This document shows positions 15,653-23,933 of a stretch of DNA of 38,532 bases, piece after piece. Under the pieces are notes generated by a model. The model ran no database searches, had not been told where the DNA came from, and saw nothing but the letters and a program-made list of their open reading frames with translations. Position 1 is the stretch's first letter. Every line of letters starts with the position of its first letter. The translations under genes were made by a program, and so were the position numbers. Source of the DNA: Actinomycetes bacterium (lineage in GTDB: Bacteria; Actinomycetota; Acidimicrobiia; Acidimicrobiales; Bog-793); contig JAKBAA010000002.1 of NCBI GenBank assembly GCA_021809425.1, positions 67,634 to 106,165 on the forward strand, in the 5' to 3' direction.

Positions 15653-15674
15653 CGCCTGAAGGACCTTTCAGGCG
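15653..15674. repeat. Perfect 8-bp inverted repeat between divergent genes
   Basis: CGCCTGAA (15653-15660) and TTCAGGCG (15667-15674) are perfectly complementary around a 6-base centre. The repeat lies between the NAT start and the secreted-protein gene. It could be an operator or a leader hairpin; no T-tract supports a terminator. Confidence 0.6.
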
Positions 15675-15783
15675 TCGCGCCGGCCGCGCTGCGCGGCATA
15701 TTGCGGATCCGTATCTTCTCTGTTGCCATCACATGACGACACGGCCCGCGTGCCGGTCGCACCGCACCCGAAGGAGACACCCC

Positions 15784-16137
15784 ATGCGAACGATGATCGT
15801 ACGGCTCGCCGCCCCGGCGCTCGTGGCGATCGGCACTGCCGGTCTCGCCGGTGGCCTCGTGGCCGGCCCAGCGGGCGCCTCGAGCAAGCCGAAGCCGAAG
15901 CCGGCGGCGACCGCCAAGGCCAAGCCGGCCACCAAGGCCGGCGTCGTCGACCTGCGCGGCGTCGTCGCCACGCTCGACGCCGCCAAGGGCCAGCTGGAGC
16001 TGCGCGTCGGCAAGCGCGACATCCTGGTCAAGGCGACCGCCGCCGAGCTGAAGGCGGTCAAGGTCGGCGAGCAGGTGACCGTGCACGGCAAGATCGTGCA
16101 CGCGGCGCGGGTCGCCACCTCCATCACCAAGGCCTGA
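15784..16137 (+). CDS. Small secreted protein of unknown function
   Basis: A 117-residue protein with a clear Sec signal: basic MRTMIVR, a hydrophobic stretch to about residue 28 and a probable cleavage after PAGA near residue 32. A Lys/Pro/Ala-rich linker follows (SSKPKPKPAATAKAKPATKA). A compact domain of about 65 residues then alternates short strands (VVDLRGVVATL, QLELRVGKRDILVKAT, VTVHGKIV), resembling small beta-barrel/OB-like domains such as DUF5666-type proteins. ATG 15784 has the strong site AAGGAGA. No specific function is recognised. Confidence 0.8.
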   Translation: MRTMIVRLAAPALVAIGTAGLAGGLVAGPAGASSKPKPKPAATAKAKPATKAGVVDLRGVVATLDAAKGQLELRVGKRDILVKATAAELKAVKVGEQVTVHGKIVHAARVATSITKA

Positions 16138-16150
16138 GCACCATCCGGCC

Positions 16151-16192
16151 TGCCGGCGCGCGTCGGGCATCGCCCTCCGGCGCGCGCCGGCA
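16151..16192. terminator. Likely bidirectional terminator hairpin
   Basis: A perfect 12-bp stem, TGCCGGCGCGCG (16151-16162) with CGCGCGCCGGCA (16181-16192), sits between convergent genes (secreted protein ending 16137 and the MEDS-ATPase gene ending 16238). No T-run, as is usual in this GC range. Confidence 0.6.
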
Positions 16193-16237
16193 TCCCACCC
16201 TTCGCCCTCGCTGCCAAGGGGCGGTGCCCCATCGGCG

Positions 16238-17236
16238 TCAGGGTCGGGCGACGTGTGCCCGCAGCGATGTGCGGCCCGGTGACGACGCCACCTCGACCGC
16301 GTCGGCGAGCTGGCGGATGATCCACAGTCCGCGACCGCCCTCGGCCGACGTCGGCGGGCGGCGGTAGCCGGCGAGCAGGTCACCGAGACCGGTCCCGTCG
16401 TCGTCGACCTGCAGGACGAGCCCGTGGGCGGCGCGCCAGAAGGCGATGCCGACCGACGACGCGGCGGCGCGCCACGCGTTGGTGACGAGCTCGCTCACCA
16501 TGACGAGCAGGTCCTGCCGGACCGCGTCGTCGAGCTGCGCGAACAGCGACGTCGACCGCACGAACGCGCGCCCCGCCGGCGGACGGATCGACCCGGAGAC
16601 CGCCTCGGCGCCGCCCGGCACGGGGAGCGCCTCCGGCGCCAGCTCGGCGGCGAGCGTGGCGGCGCCGACGACCGAGCCGTTCGGCGAGGCCGGCGCCACA
16701 CCGTGCTCGGGGTGCAGGCGCGCCGCATGCTCGAGGACCGCCGCCGGGAGCGAGGCGGCGTCGTAGACGCACAGGAGCTCGATCGGCTCTCCGGCGAGCG
16801 CCTCGTTGAGCACGGCGTCGTACCGCTCCCACTCGGCGACGAGCGCCGCCGGCATGCCGATCGGCCAGGCGCACTCGCCGACGAGGCGCAGGTGACCGCC
16901 CTGCGCTCGCACCGCAGCGAGGGCGTCCTCGAGCGCGCGCAGGCGACGCCCGGGCGACGGCTGCCAGGCGTCGGTGTCGGTGAAGCACACCCGTTCGGCG
17001 TCCGCCCCGAGCGCCGCCTCGACGTCGGCGACCCGGCGGGCAACGAGGTTGACCTGCACCGCGTCGCCACGAGCCAACCCTGCCAGCACGTACGGGACGA
17101 CCGCCTCGACCAGCTCGCCGGTGGTCCGGGGCAGCAGCACGCTGTGGTGCACGTCCCCCGCCTCGTGGGGCGTCTCGGCGACCGCGTCCGGCGCCACCTC
17201 CGCCCTACCGCCTCCACCTCGCGGCACGTCCTGCAC
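16238..17236 (-). CDS. MEDS-domain sensory protein fused to an anti-sigma-type ATPase (RsbW-like)
   Basis: A 332-residue two-domain protein. The N-terminal part (about 27-190) matches the MEDS/DcmR sensory domain: an HHSVLL start, GDAVQVNLVA, VGECAWPIG and a LLCVYDAASL strand. The C-terminal part (about 220-332) is a GHKL ATPase/serine-kinase domain with the N-box ELVTNAWRAA, D-box VDDDGTGL and G-box GGRGLWIIRQL. Such proteins act as serine kinases or anti-sigma factors in partner switching. GTG 17236 is chosen for the TGGAGG site 6 nt upstream. It lies 53 nt downstream of a SpoIIE-type phosphatase in the same direction, its probable opposing partner. Confidence 0.85.
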   Translation of the reverse strand: MQDVPRGGGGRAEVAPDAVAETPHEAGDVHHSVLLPRTTGELVEAVVPYVLAGLARGDAVQVNLVARRVADVEAALGADAERVCFTDTDAWQPSPGRRLRALEDALAAVRAQGGHLRLVGECAWPIGMPAALVAEWERYDAVLNEALAGEPIELLCVYDAASLPAAVLEHAARLHPEHGVAPASPNGSVVGAATLAAELAPEALPVPGGAEAVSGSIRPPAGRAFVRSTSLFAQLDDAVRQDLLVMVSELVTNAWRAAASSVGIAFWRAAHGLVLQVDDDGTGLGDLLAGYRRPPTSAEGGRGLWIIRQLADAVEVASSPGRTSLRAHVARP

Positions 17237-17289
17237 CGGCAGCCTCCACGGGCTGCACGCTACCAATCGGCGCCCGGCGGGCGGAAGCC

Positions 17290-18957
17290 TCACGACTGCC
17301 AGCGCAACGCCAGGATCGCGGTGTCGTCGCCACCGGCCGGTGCCAGCTCGCGCAGCACGGTGCCGACGAGCGACTCGAGGTCGCCGCGGTGGGCCGCCCC
17401 CACTGCGGCGAGCGCCTCCAGGCCCGGATCGAGCCCCTCGCGCCGCCGCTCGACGAGCCCGTCGGTGTAGGCGACGACGGTGGCCGCCGGGGGCAGGACG
17501 TGGACGGACGCCTGGTAGGTGGCCCCCGCGACCCCGACCGGCGGTGCCGGGGGCACGTCGAGGTAGCGGGCGACGCCGCCGCTCACGAGCAGCGGCGGGA
17601 GGTGCCCGGCGTTCACGATCTCGCAGCGGCGCGCGGCGACGTCGACCGCCAGCGCCAGCAGCGTGGCGAAGTGGCCGTCGCGGTCGACGTCGATCAGGCC
17701 GGCGACCTTGCCGACGAGGGTCGCCAGCGGGGTGTCCTCTGCGGCGTAGGCGCGCAGGCCGAAGCGCAGCGCTGCCATCACCCGCGCCGCCTCGACGCCG
17801 CGGCCGGACACGTCGCCGACGACGGCGAGCAGCCGGCCCGAGCCGAGCGGCACGACGTCGTACCAGTCCCCGCCCACCTCCATCCCGGCGGTCCCCGGCG
17901 CGTACCGGACGGCGACGTCGAGCCCCGCCGGCGCCGCCGGCGCGTCTGGCAGCAGTGCCTGCTGCAGCGTCTCGGCCAGACCTCGCTGCTCGCCGTACAG
18001 CCGGGTCACCTCCTCGGCAAGCCGTTCCGCCTCGCGCCGACGGCGCACGACCCGGTCGACGAGGAGCGCTGCCGCCCCCGTCAGCACGGCACCGGCCACG
18101 GCGAGGGCGATCGGCAGCCAGTAGGCGAGCGAGCCGCCGAGCCACCCGACGGCGGAGGCCACCAGGTACAGATCGCTGTCGCCGAAGGGGATGGTGACCT
18201 GCGTCGAGTCCGCGGTGGGCAGCGGGCGGCTCGTGGTCGCCAGCAGCAACCGGCTCGGATCGACATGACGGCCCAGGTAGATGGCATAGTCGAGCTCGGA
18301 GAACGGCGAGCCCGGCGACGGGCGCACGATCCGGTGCGCCGGCAGCGGCTGCACGCCGACCGTCGCCACCCGACCGTGCCCGGCCAGGGCGACGAAGCCG
18401 TACACGAGGGCGCCCGGGCGCTGGTCGAGCAGGCCGAGCACGCCGAGCCCGTGCGCGGCGCGAGCTCGGAGCAGCATCGCCTGCACGCCCAGCTCGGACG
18501 AGGCCGGCACCACCGGCGTGCCGACGCCGGCGATCGGCAGGTAGCGGCCCTCGTGGAGCTGCCAGAGCGACATCGAGGCGAACCCCTTCCCCGTCCCCGG
18601 GCTGAGCAGGCCGCTGGCGTAGCTCACGAAGTCCGCCGGGTCCGTCACCGCCAGCTCGGCCGCCTGGGCGAGCGGGCGCTCCAACGTGCTGGAGTCGAGC
18701 TGCAGCACGGCCGCTGCCTGGCGGACCTGGGTGCGCAGCAGCCGGGTCTCGGTCCGGGTCGACGCCGCCGCTGCCGCCCAGGTCAGCACGGCGGTCACCA
18801 CGACCCCGACGAGGACGACCCGCAGCGCCGCTGTGTGCTGGCGCAACGACGGGCGCGCCCGAGCCGCCGGGTGGGCGCCGGCGGCGTGCGCCACCGACGG
18901 CCGGCCCGGCCCGGGGCGCGCTGTGGACCTCTCGTCGAGCACGGCCGGCCGGGCCAC
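17290..18957 (-). CDS. Membrane-anchored SpoIIE-type PP2C serine phosphatase
   Basis: A 555-residue sensor phosphatase. After an N-terminal Pro/Arg-rich segment, a membrane helix (about 46-66, VVLVGVVVTAVLTW) leads to an extracytoplasmic sensor region (about 67-270). A second membrane helix follows (about 275-300), then a short HAMP-like or coiled linker (RRRREAERLAEEVTRL). The cytoplasmic SpoIIE domain has ETLQQALLP, GGDWYD, GDVSGRG, NAGHLPPLL, YTDGLVERR and GGDDTAIL, which hold the metal-binding aspartates. It should dephosphorylate an anti-anti-sigma (STAS) protein, but none is encoded nearby. GTG 18957 has the strong site GAGGAGGT. Confidence 0.93.
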   Translation of the reverse strand: MARPAVLDERSTARPGPGRPSVAHAAGAHPAARARPSLRQHTAALRVVLVGVVVTAVLTWAAAAASTRTETRLLRTQVRQAAAVLQLDSSTLERPLAQAAELAVTDPADFVSYASGLLSPGTGKGFASMSLWQLHEGRYLPIAGVGTPVVPASSELGVQAMLLRARAAHGLGVLGLLDQRPGALVYGFVALAGHGRVATVGVQPLPAHRIVRPSPGSPFSELDYAIYLGRHVDPSRLLLATTSRPLPTADSTQVTIPFGDSDLYLVASAVGWLGGSLAYWLPIALAVAGAVLTGAAALLVDRVVRRRREAERLAEEVTRLYGEQRGLAETLQQALLPDAPAAPAGLDVAVRYAPGTAGMEVGGDWYDVVPLGSGRLLAVVGDVSGRGVEAARVMAALRFGLRAYAAEDTPLATLVGKVAGLIDVDRDGHFATLLALAVDVAARRCEIVNAGHLPPLLVSGGVARYLDVPPAPPVGVAGATYQASVHVLPPAATVVAYTDGLVERRREGLDPGLEALAAVGAAHRGDLESLVGTVLRELAPAGGDDTAILALRWQS

Positions 18958-19003
18958 GCGGACCTCCTCGTACCCCGCCGGGGCGCCGGCGCGACGCCCG
19001 AGC

Positions 19004-20452
19004 CTACTGGGGCGTCGGTACCGACGGTGGCCCGCCCGCCGGCCGGCGGGCGACGCGGAGCCGGCTCGGCAGCTCGAGCGCCGTCGTGAGCAGGCGCCCC
19101 TTCCATGCCGGGTACGGCGGGTACGCGAGCGGCAGGTCGAGGCGGCGGCCCTTGTGGAGGACCGGCCGGAGCTGTGACAGCCGCTCTACTCCGTGGCGCC
19201 CGTGGTACGCCCCGATGCCGCTCCCGCCGATGCCACCGAAGGGGAGGCTGGGGGAGGCGAACTGGTGCATCGTCGTGTTCCAGCACACCCCGCCCGACCG
19301 GGTCGTGGCGAGCAGGCGGTCGAGGACGGCCCGGTCCTCGCCGAACACGTACAGCGCGAGCGGGTCTGGCCGACGCCGGATCCACGCGGCCGCCTCGTCG
19401 GCGTCTCGCACCCGGACCACCGGGAGGATCGGCCCGAAGATCTCCTCCTGCAGGAGCGGGGCCGCCGGATCGGGGTCGACCACGACGGTCGGTGCCACGT
19501 AGCGGGTCACCCGGTCGACCTCGCCGCCGACGACGACGCGGCCGCCGTGCCCGTCGAGGAGGCCGGCCAACCGGTCCACGTGGCGGTCGCTGACGATCCG
19601 CCCGTAGTCGGCGCTGCGCCACGGATCGGGGCCGTAGAGCCGGCGCACGGCGCCGACGAGCGCCTCGAGCAGCTCGCCGGCCCGAGCGTCGTCCACGAGC
19701 ACGTAGTCGGGAGCGATGCAGCTCTGCCCGGCGTTGAGCAGCTTGCCCCAGGCGATCCGCAGGCCTGCCGAGGCGACGTCGGCCGAGCGGTCGACGACGG
19801 CAGGGCTCTTGCCGCCGAGCTCGAGCGTGGTCGGCACGAGCCGGGCGGCCGCCCGGGCCCCGACGAGGCCACCGACCCGGGGGCTGCCCGTGAAGAACAG
19901 GTGGTCGGGGCCGGCGTCGACGAGGGCCTCGGTCGCCGACGGCCCGCCCTCGCAGACCGCCACGGTCGACGGGTCAAGGTAGTGGCCGAGCCGCTCCGCC
20001 AGCAGCGCGCTCGTCGCCGGAGCCTCCTCGGACGGCTTCAGCACGGCGGCGTTGCCCGCGGCCACCGCCGCGGCGAGCGGCACGAGCAGCAGGTTGACCG
20101 GGTAGTTCCATGGCCCGACGATGCCCACCACCCCGAGCGGCTCGCGCCGGATCCACGAGCGTGCCGGGTGCAGCACGAGCGGCGTCCGGACCCGCTCGTC
20201 CCGGACCCAGCGCGGAAGCCCCCGCCGCAGCGTGGCCACCTCGCGCTGCACCGACGCCACCTCGGTCAGGCGTACCTCGGTGGCAGCCCTCCCGAGGTCG
20301 GCCACCACGGCGTCGACGAGCGCCCTGCCCTCGCGTACGAGCAGCCGCTCGAGGCCGTCCAGCTGGGCGAGCCGCCAGGCGAGGGGCCGGGTCCTCCCCT
20401 CGGCAAACGCGGCCCGGCAGGCCGCCATGGCGTCGGCCGGCGTGCCGCTCAC
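19004..20452 (-). CDS. Class 3-like aldehyde dehydrogenase
   Basis: NAD(P)-dependent aldehyde dehydrogenase of 482 residues. N116 in GPWNYP, the general-base Glu E211 in LELGGKSP and the catalytic Cys C245 in NAGQSC are all present, as are the FFTGS and EEIFGPILPVV cofactor segments. The short N-terminus and hydrophobic C-terminal tail fit the ALDH3/fatty-aldehyde group, which oxidises medium- or long-chain aldehydes. GTG 20452 is chosen for GGGAGG 8 nt upstream; an ATG 8 codons later is an alternative. It is followed by the SpoIIE-type gene with only 46 nt between. Confidence 0.92.
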   Translation of the reverse strand: MSGTPADAMAACRAAFAEGRTRPLAWRLAQLDGLERLLVREGRALVDAVVADLGRAATEVRLTEVASVQREVATLRRGLPRWVRDERVRTPLVLHPARSWIRREPLGVVGIVGPWNYPVNLLLVPLAAAVAAGNAAVLKPSEEAPATSALLAERLGHYLDPSTVAVCEGGPSATEALVDAGPDHLFFTGSPRVGGLVGARAAARLVPTTLELGGKSPAVVDRSADVASAGLRIAWGKLLNAGQSCIAPDYVLVDDARAGELLEALVGAVRRLYGPDPWRSADYGRIVSDRHVDRLAGLLDGHGGRVVVGGEVDRVTRYVAPTVVVDPDPAAPLLQEEIFGPILPVVRVRDADEAAAWIRRRPDPLALYVFGEDRAVLDRLLATTRSGGVCWNTTMHQFASPSLPFGGIGGSGIGAYHGRHGVERLSQLRPVLHKGRRLDLPLAYPPYPAWKGRLLTTALELPSRLRVARRPAGGPPSVPTPQ

Positions 20453-20594
20453 CTCGGGCGCCTCCCGACCGCCGCAGCGGCGAACGGTCCGGGCGGCGCC
20501 ATCGAGCCAGCGTGACGGACAGAGAGGCCCGGGGCAAGTGGCGGGGCGGCGGACCGGAACGACCGGCTTCCGCACGGCCCTGCGCCCGCCGGCC

Positions 20595-20600
20595 TACCCT
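20595..20600 (+). promoter_or_regulatory. -10-like element of the DUF6457-like gene
   Basis: TACCCT lies 6 nt before ATG 20607, with no Shine-Dalgarno between, consistent with leaderless transcription. Confidence 0.45.
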
Positions 20601-20606
20601 CGTTCC

Positions 20607-20918
20607 ATGACGACGCCTGCTCGCTCCTTCCTCGCCGAGCTCGCCGCCGCGCTCGGGACGGTCCCACCGACCGACGCCGAGATGGCCGACCTGCTGTCGC
20701 TCGCCTCTGCCGCCGCGCACGCCTCCGAACGGGTGGCGGCCCCGGTCGCCTGCTGGATGGCCGCCCGGGCCGGCCGGTCGCCGGCGGAGGCCGTGGCAGT
20801 CGCCAACCAGCTCGCCGGACGCCTCGGCGGTGCCGCTGCTGCCGCCGAGGGCACGCCCGGGGGCAGCGGCGCGTCAGCGGATGCCCCGGGCCACGAGGAG
20901 CGCCGGGAGGAGCCGTGA
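20607..20918 (+). CDS. Small DUF6457-like protein
   Basis: A 103-residue, Ala-rich helical protein. The first ~80 residues (FLAELAAALGTVPPTDAEMA, then DLLSLASAAAHASERVAAP) resemble the DUF6457 family often found beside molybdenum-cofactor genes in actinobacteria; no such genes are present here. The last ~20 residues are low-complexity (Gly/Ala/Glu/Pro). There is no ribosome site, but a TACCCT hexamer stands 6 nt before the ATG. It is divergent from the aldehyde dehydrogenase. Function unknown. Confidence 0.7.
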   Translation: MTTPARSFLAELAAALGTVPPTDAEMADLLSLASAAAHASERVAAPVACWMAARAGRSPAEAVAVANQLAGRLGGAAAAAEGTPGGSGASADAPGHEERREEP

Positions 20919-20994
20919 ACGCGCCTAGGGTGCGGGCGGAGCCGGTCGAACCAGGCCGCCGCCGGGGTGGGACGCCGGTGAGGACGGAGACGAC

Positions 20995-21861
20995 GTGACC
21001 GAAGCGAGCGGGGTCCGCGCAGACGAGCGAGCCGCCGAGCAGCCGACCGTGCTCGTCACCGGCGGCTCCCGCGGCCTCGGGCTGGCACTCTGCCGCCGCT
21101 ACGCCGCCCGCGGGGCGCGCGTCGCCCTGTGCGGGCGGGACGAGGTCGCGCTCGAGCGCGCCCGCCTCGAGCTCGCCGCCCTCGGTGCCCACGTGCTCGC
21201 GCTCGCCTGCGACGTCGCCGACCCGACCGCCGTGCGCCAGCTCGTCGCCGCCGTCGAGGAGCGCCTCGGAGCCGTCGACGTCCTCGTCAACAACGCCGCC
21301 GTCATGACGGTCGGACCGGCCAGCCTGCAGGGGGTGGCCGAGATGGAGCGGCTCATGGACGTCGCCTTCTGGGGCGCCGTCCATGCCACCTTCGAGGTCC
21401 TCCCTGCCATGCGTGCCCGCGGGAGCGGGACCATCGTCAACGTGACCTCCATCGGCGGGCGAGTGAGCACCCCTCACCTCATCGCCTACAACGCCGCCAA
21501 GGCCGCCTTCCTGTCGTTCTCCGAGGGGCTGGCCGCCGAGGAGCGTCGCGAGGGCATCCACGTGCTGACCGTCATCCCCGGCTTCATCCGCACCGGGTCG
21601 GAGGTGCGCGTCCGGGTCGTCGGCGACGAGGAGGCCGAGCGGCGATGGTTCGAGCCCGGCGCCCGGCTGCCCCTGCTCGCCGTGCGCCCGGACCGGGCAG
21701 CGCGGCGCATCGTCGACGCCGCCGAGCGCGGCCGGCGGGCGCTCGTGCTCACGCCGCTCGCCCAGGTGGTGAGCCGGACCGCCGCCCTGTCGCCGACGCT
21801 CACCGGCCTCGTGCTCGACGGGGTCAACCGTCTCCTCCCGCCGCCACCGCCGCCGGCCTGA
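20995..21861 (+). CDS. Short-chain dehydrogenase/reductase (classical SDR)
   Basis: NAD(P)-dependent oxidoreductase of 288 residues. The cofactor loop is TGGSRGLG (22-29), followed by CDVAD near 72-76 and VNNAAV, then catalytic S152, Y165 and K169 (YNAAK). The fourth member of the SDR tetrad, usually an Asn in a VNxxG-type turn, appears to be Ala124 (MDVAFWG). The C-terminal part ends in a run of prolines. GTG 20995 has GGAGA upstream. Substrate unknown. A phosphoribosyltransferase gene follows 56 nt downstream. Confidence 0.9.
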   Translation: MTEASGVRADERAAEQPTVLVTGGSRGLGLALCRRYAARGARVALCGRDEVALERARLELAALGAHVLALACDVADPTAVRQLVAAVEERLGAVDVLVNNAAVMTVGPASLQGVAEMERLMDVAFWGAVHATFEVLPAMRARGSGTIVNVTSIGGRVSTPHLIAYNAAKAAFLSFSEGLAAEERREGIHVLTVIPGFIRTGSEVRVRVVGDEEAERRWFEPGARLPLLAVRPDRAARRIVDAAERGRRALVLTPLAQVVSRTAALSPTLTGLVLDGVNRLLPPPPPPA

Positions 21862-21917
21862 CCACGGCAGGCCAGGCCCACCTTGCGGGGCGCCCGGCGG
21901 GCGGCGAGCATCGTCGC

Positions 21918-22538
21918 ATGGTCGATGCCCTGCGCAGCTACGAGACGACGGTCGGATCCCAGGTCCTCCACCTCCCGGTCGTGCCGCTCAACGACGGTCT
22001 CGCCATCGCGCTGCTCATCACGGTCGACCACGGCGTCGCCTTCTCGGCGCGGGCCGGCGAGGATCTTGCGAAGCTGCTCGCCCCCCTCGACGTCGACGTG
22101 GTCGTCTCGGTCGCCACGATGGGCATTCCCCTCGCCATCGAGGCGTCGCGGGCGCTCGGCCTCGACGACTACCTGATCCTCCAGAAGACCCCGAAGATCC
22201 ACCTCGCCGACGCCATCAGCGAGCCGGTGACCTCCATCACGACCGACAAGCGCCAGCGGCTGCTGTTCGATCGGGCTCGCGTCGGGGCGGTCGCCGGCAA
22301 GCGGGTGGCGCTCATCGACGACGTCGTCTCGACCGGCGCCTCGGTGCGTGCTGCGCTCCACCTCGTACGCCACGTCGGTGGCGACCCGGTGGCCATCGGG
22401 GCGCTGCTCACCGAGGCGGCTGCCTGGCGGTCGACCCTCGGCGAGGACGCCGCCCTCGTCCAGGCGCTCGGCGCCGTGCCCCTCTTCCGCCGCCGGTCGG
22501 ACGGCATGCTCGAGGAGGACTGGCAGGGCACCGCATGA
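21918..22538 (+). CDS. Type I phosphoribosyltransferase (adenine/xanthine PRT-like)
   Basis: A 206-residue enzyme of the PRPP-dependent phosphoribosyltransferase fold. The PRPP-binding loop is VALIDDVVSTGAS (about 133-145), with the flexible loop and SVATMGIPLA in the first half. It is most like adenine or xanthine/guanine PRT-related salvage enzymes, with a 20-residue C-terminal extension. ATG 21918 has no clear ribosome site. Its stop overlaps the ATG of the flavin-reductase-like gene (ATGA), so the two are translationally coupled. Confidence 0.85.
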   Translation: MVDALRSYETTVGSQVLHLPVVPLNDGLAIALLITVDHGVAFSARAGEDLAKLLAPLDVDVVVSVATMGIPLAIEASRALGLDDYLILQKTPKIHLADAISEPVTSITTDKRQRLLFDRARVGAVAGKRVALIDDVVSTGASVRAALHLVRHVGGDPVAIGALLTEAAAWRSTLGEDAALVQALGAVPLFRRRSDGMLEEDWQGTA

Positions 22539-23071
22539 GCGCCCTTCCCGGAGCCCTCGACGTGGCGCTCCTCGTGGTCACGGCCGCCGCCGGCGAGGCG
22601 CGGTCCGGCTGCCTGGTCGGCTTCGCCACCCAGTGCAGCCTCGAGCCCGAGCGCTTCCTCGTCTGCCTGTCGCGCGCCAACCGGACCTACGAGGTGGCGC
22701 GCGAAGCCACCACGCTCGGCGTCCACGTGCTCGGCGACGGCCAGGTCGAGCTGGCCCGGTGGTTCGGCGGGACCACCGACGACCGGGTCGACAAGCTCGC
22801 CGCGGTCGACTGGCGCCCGGGCGACGGCGGCGCGCCCCTCCTCGTCGCCTGCGCCGCCTGGTCCGAGATGCGCATCCTCGAGCAGCTGCCGCTCGGCGAC
22901 CACGTCGGGTTCGTCGTCGAGCCGGCCGCCTCGGGGGCCGGCGACCACCGGGGCATCCTCCGCCTGTCCGACGTCGGGCCGCTCGCGCCCGGGCATCCGG
23001 GCGACGACCCGCCCCGCGAGCACCGCCCCCGGGGCGGGGCGTGCCCGCCCGGGCGCGCACCGACCGCCTAG
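22535..23071 (+). CDS. Flavin reductase-like domain protein
   Basis: A 178-residue FMN-binding split-barrel protein of the flavin-reductase-like family. SGCLVGFATQCSLEPERFLV and LSRANRTYEVAREATTLGVH follow the usual order, with HVGFVVEP in the last strand. These proteins reduce or carry FMN/FAD using NAD(P)H. The last ~30 residues are Pro/Arg/Gly-rich and probably disordered. It overlaps the PRT gene upstream by 4 nt. Its TAG stop is part of a TAGCCT hexamer 7 nt before the next gene's start. Confidence 0.88.
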   Translation: MSALPGALDVALLVVTAAAGEARSGCLVGFATQCSLEPERFLVCLSRANRTYEVAREATTLGVHVLGDGQVELARWFGGTTDDRVDKLAAVDWRPGDGGAPLLVACAAWSEMRILEQLPLGDHVGFVVEPAASGAGDHRGILRLSDVGPLAPGHPGDDPPREHRPRGGACPPGRAPTA

Positions 23072-23074
23072 CCT
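23069..23074 (+). promoter_or_regulatory. -10-like element of the RecB-like nuclease gene
   Basis: TAGCCT includes the stop codon of the flavin-reductase-like gene and ends 7 nt before GTG 23082; compatible with a leaderless start inside an otherwise continuous operon. Confidence 0.4.
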
Positions 23075-23081
23075 CTCGGAG

Positions 23082-23933
23082 GTGCCTGCCGGGACCATGC
23101 TCGCCGCCGCCGGCGGCGCCGACGCCGCTCCCGGGGGGGCGCCCTACGAGCTGCCGTCCACGCTGACCCCGTCGAAGCTCCAGCGGTTTGTGAGCTGCCC
23201 GTTGGCGTTCCGGCTTTCCTACCTCGACCGGCGCCCCGAGCCACCCACGGTCGACCAGCTGCGCGGCACCCTCGTCCACCGGGCGCTCCAGGTGCTGTAC
23301 GCGAGTGGGCCGGCCGCCGGCCGCCGGCTCGAGCGGGCCCGCACGGCGCTGGAGGAAGCCTTCGAGGAGCCGGCGCTTCGCGGTGAGCTCGACCAGCTGG
23401 GCCTGGACGAGGCGGCACTGGCACGCTTGGGGCGCGAGGCTGCCGCCCTCGTGGAGAAGTACTTCGCCCTCGAGGACCCCACCCGGGTCCACCCGATCGG
23501 GCTCGAGCTGGACCTGCGGGCACGCGTCGACGGCATCGAGCTGCGCGGCATCATCGACCGGCTCGACCGGCTCGAGGACGGCAACATGGTGGTCGTCGAC
23601 TACAAGACCGGCCGGGCGCCCCGACCGGAGCAGTCGCGCGCACGGCTCGGTGGCGTCCACTTCTATGCCTACCTGTGCGAGCAGCTGCTCGGGCGCCGAC
23701 CGAGCGAGGTCCGCCTGCTCTACCTGCGTGACCAGGTGGTCGTGGTCGAGTCGCCGACCGACCAGTCCATGCGCGGCCTGCGCCAGCGGGCGACGGCGGT
23801 CTGGACCGCCATCACACGAGCCTGCGCCACCGGCGACTTCCGGCCGAACCCGTCGCCGCTCTGCCGGAGCTGCGCCTTTCGCTCCTCCTGCCCGGCGGCG
23901 CCCGCCACGTGCGTCGGGGCGATCACCCGGTGA
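23082..23933 (+). CDS. RecB-like PD-(D/E)XK nuclease with Fe-S cluster motif
   Basis: A 283-residue PDDEXK_1-type nuclease. Active-site elements: H66 in LVHRAL, D159 in IIDRLD and D173-x-K175 in VVDYKTG. Four cysteines suited to a 4Fe-4S cluster flank the nuclease core as in AddB and Cas4: C39 (SCPLAF) and C261-x2-C264-x5-C270 (LCRSCAFRSSCP). This is a RecB-family exonuclease of unknown pathway; there is no helicase domain and no cas1/cas2 or CRISPR array here. GTG 23082 gives the family N-terminus; ATG 23097 is a possible alternative. Its stop overlaps the PAP2 gene start (GTGA). Confidence 0.9.
   Translation: MPAGTMLAAAGGADAAPGGAPYELPSTLTPSKLQRFVSCPLAFRLSYLDRRPEPPTVDQLRGTLVHRALQVLYASGPAAGRRLERARTALEEAFEEPALRGELDQLGLDEAALARLGREAAALVEKYFALEDPTRVHPIGLELDLRARVDGIELRGIIDRLDRLEDGNMVVVDYKTGRAPRPEQSRARLGGVHFYAYLCEQLLGRRPSEVRLLYLRDQVVVVESPTDQSMRGLRQRATAVWTAITRACATGDFRPNPSPLCRSCAFRSSCPAAPATCVGAITR

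Noticed and set aside
23082-23933. Fe-S PD-(D/E)XK nuclease considered as Cas4
   Set aside because: Cas4-like cysteine layout, but no cas1, cas2 or repeat array in the window; RecB/AddB-type is the safer call.
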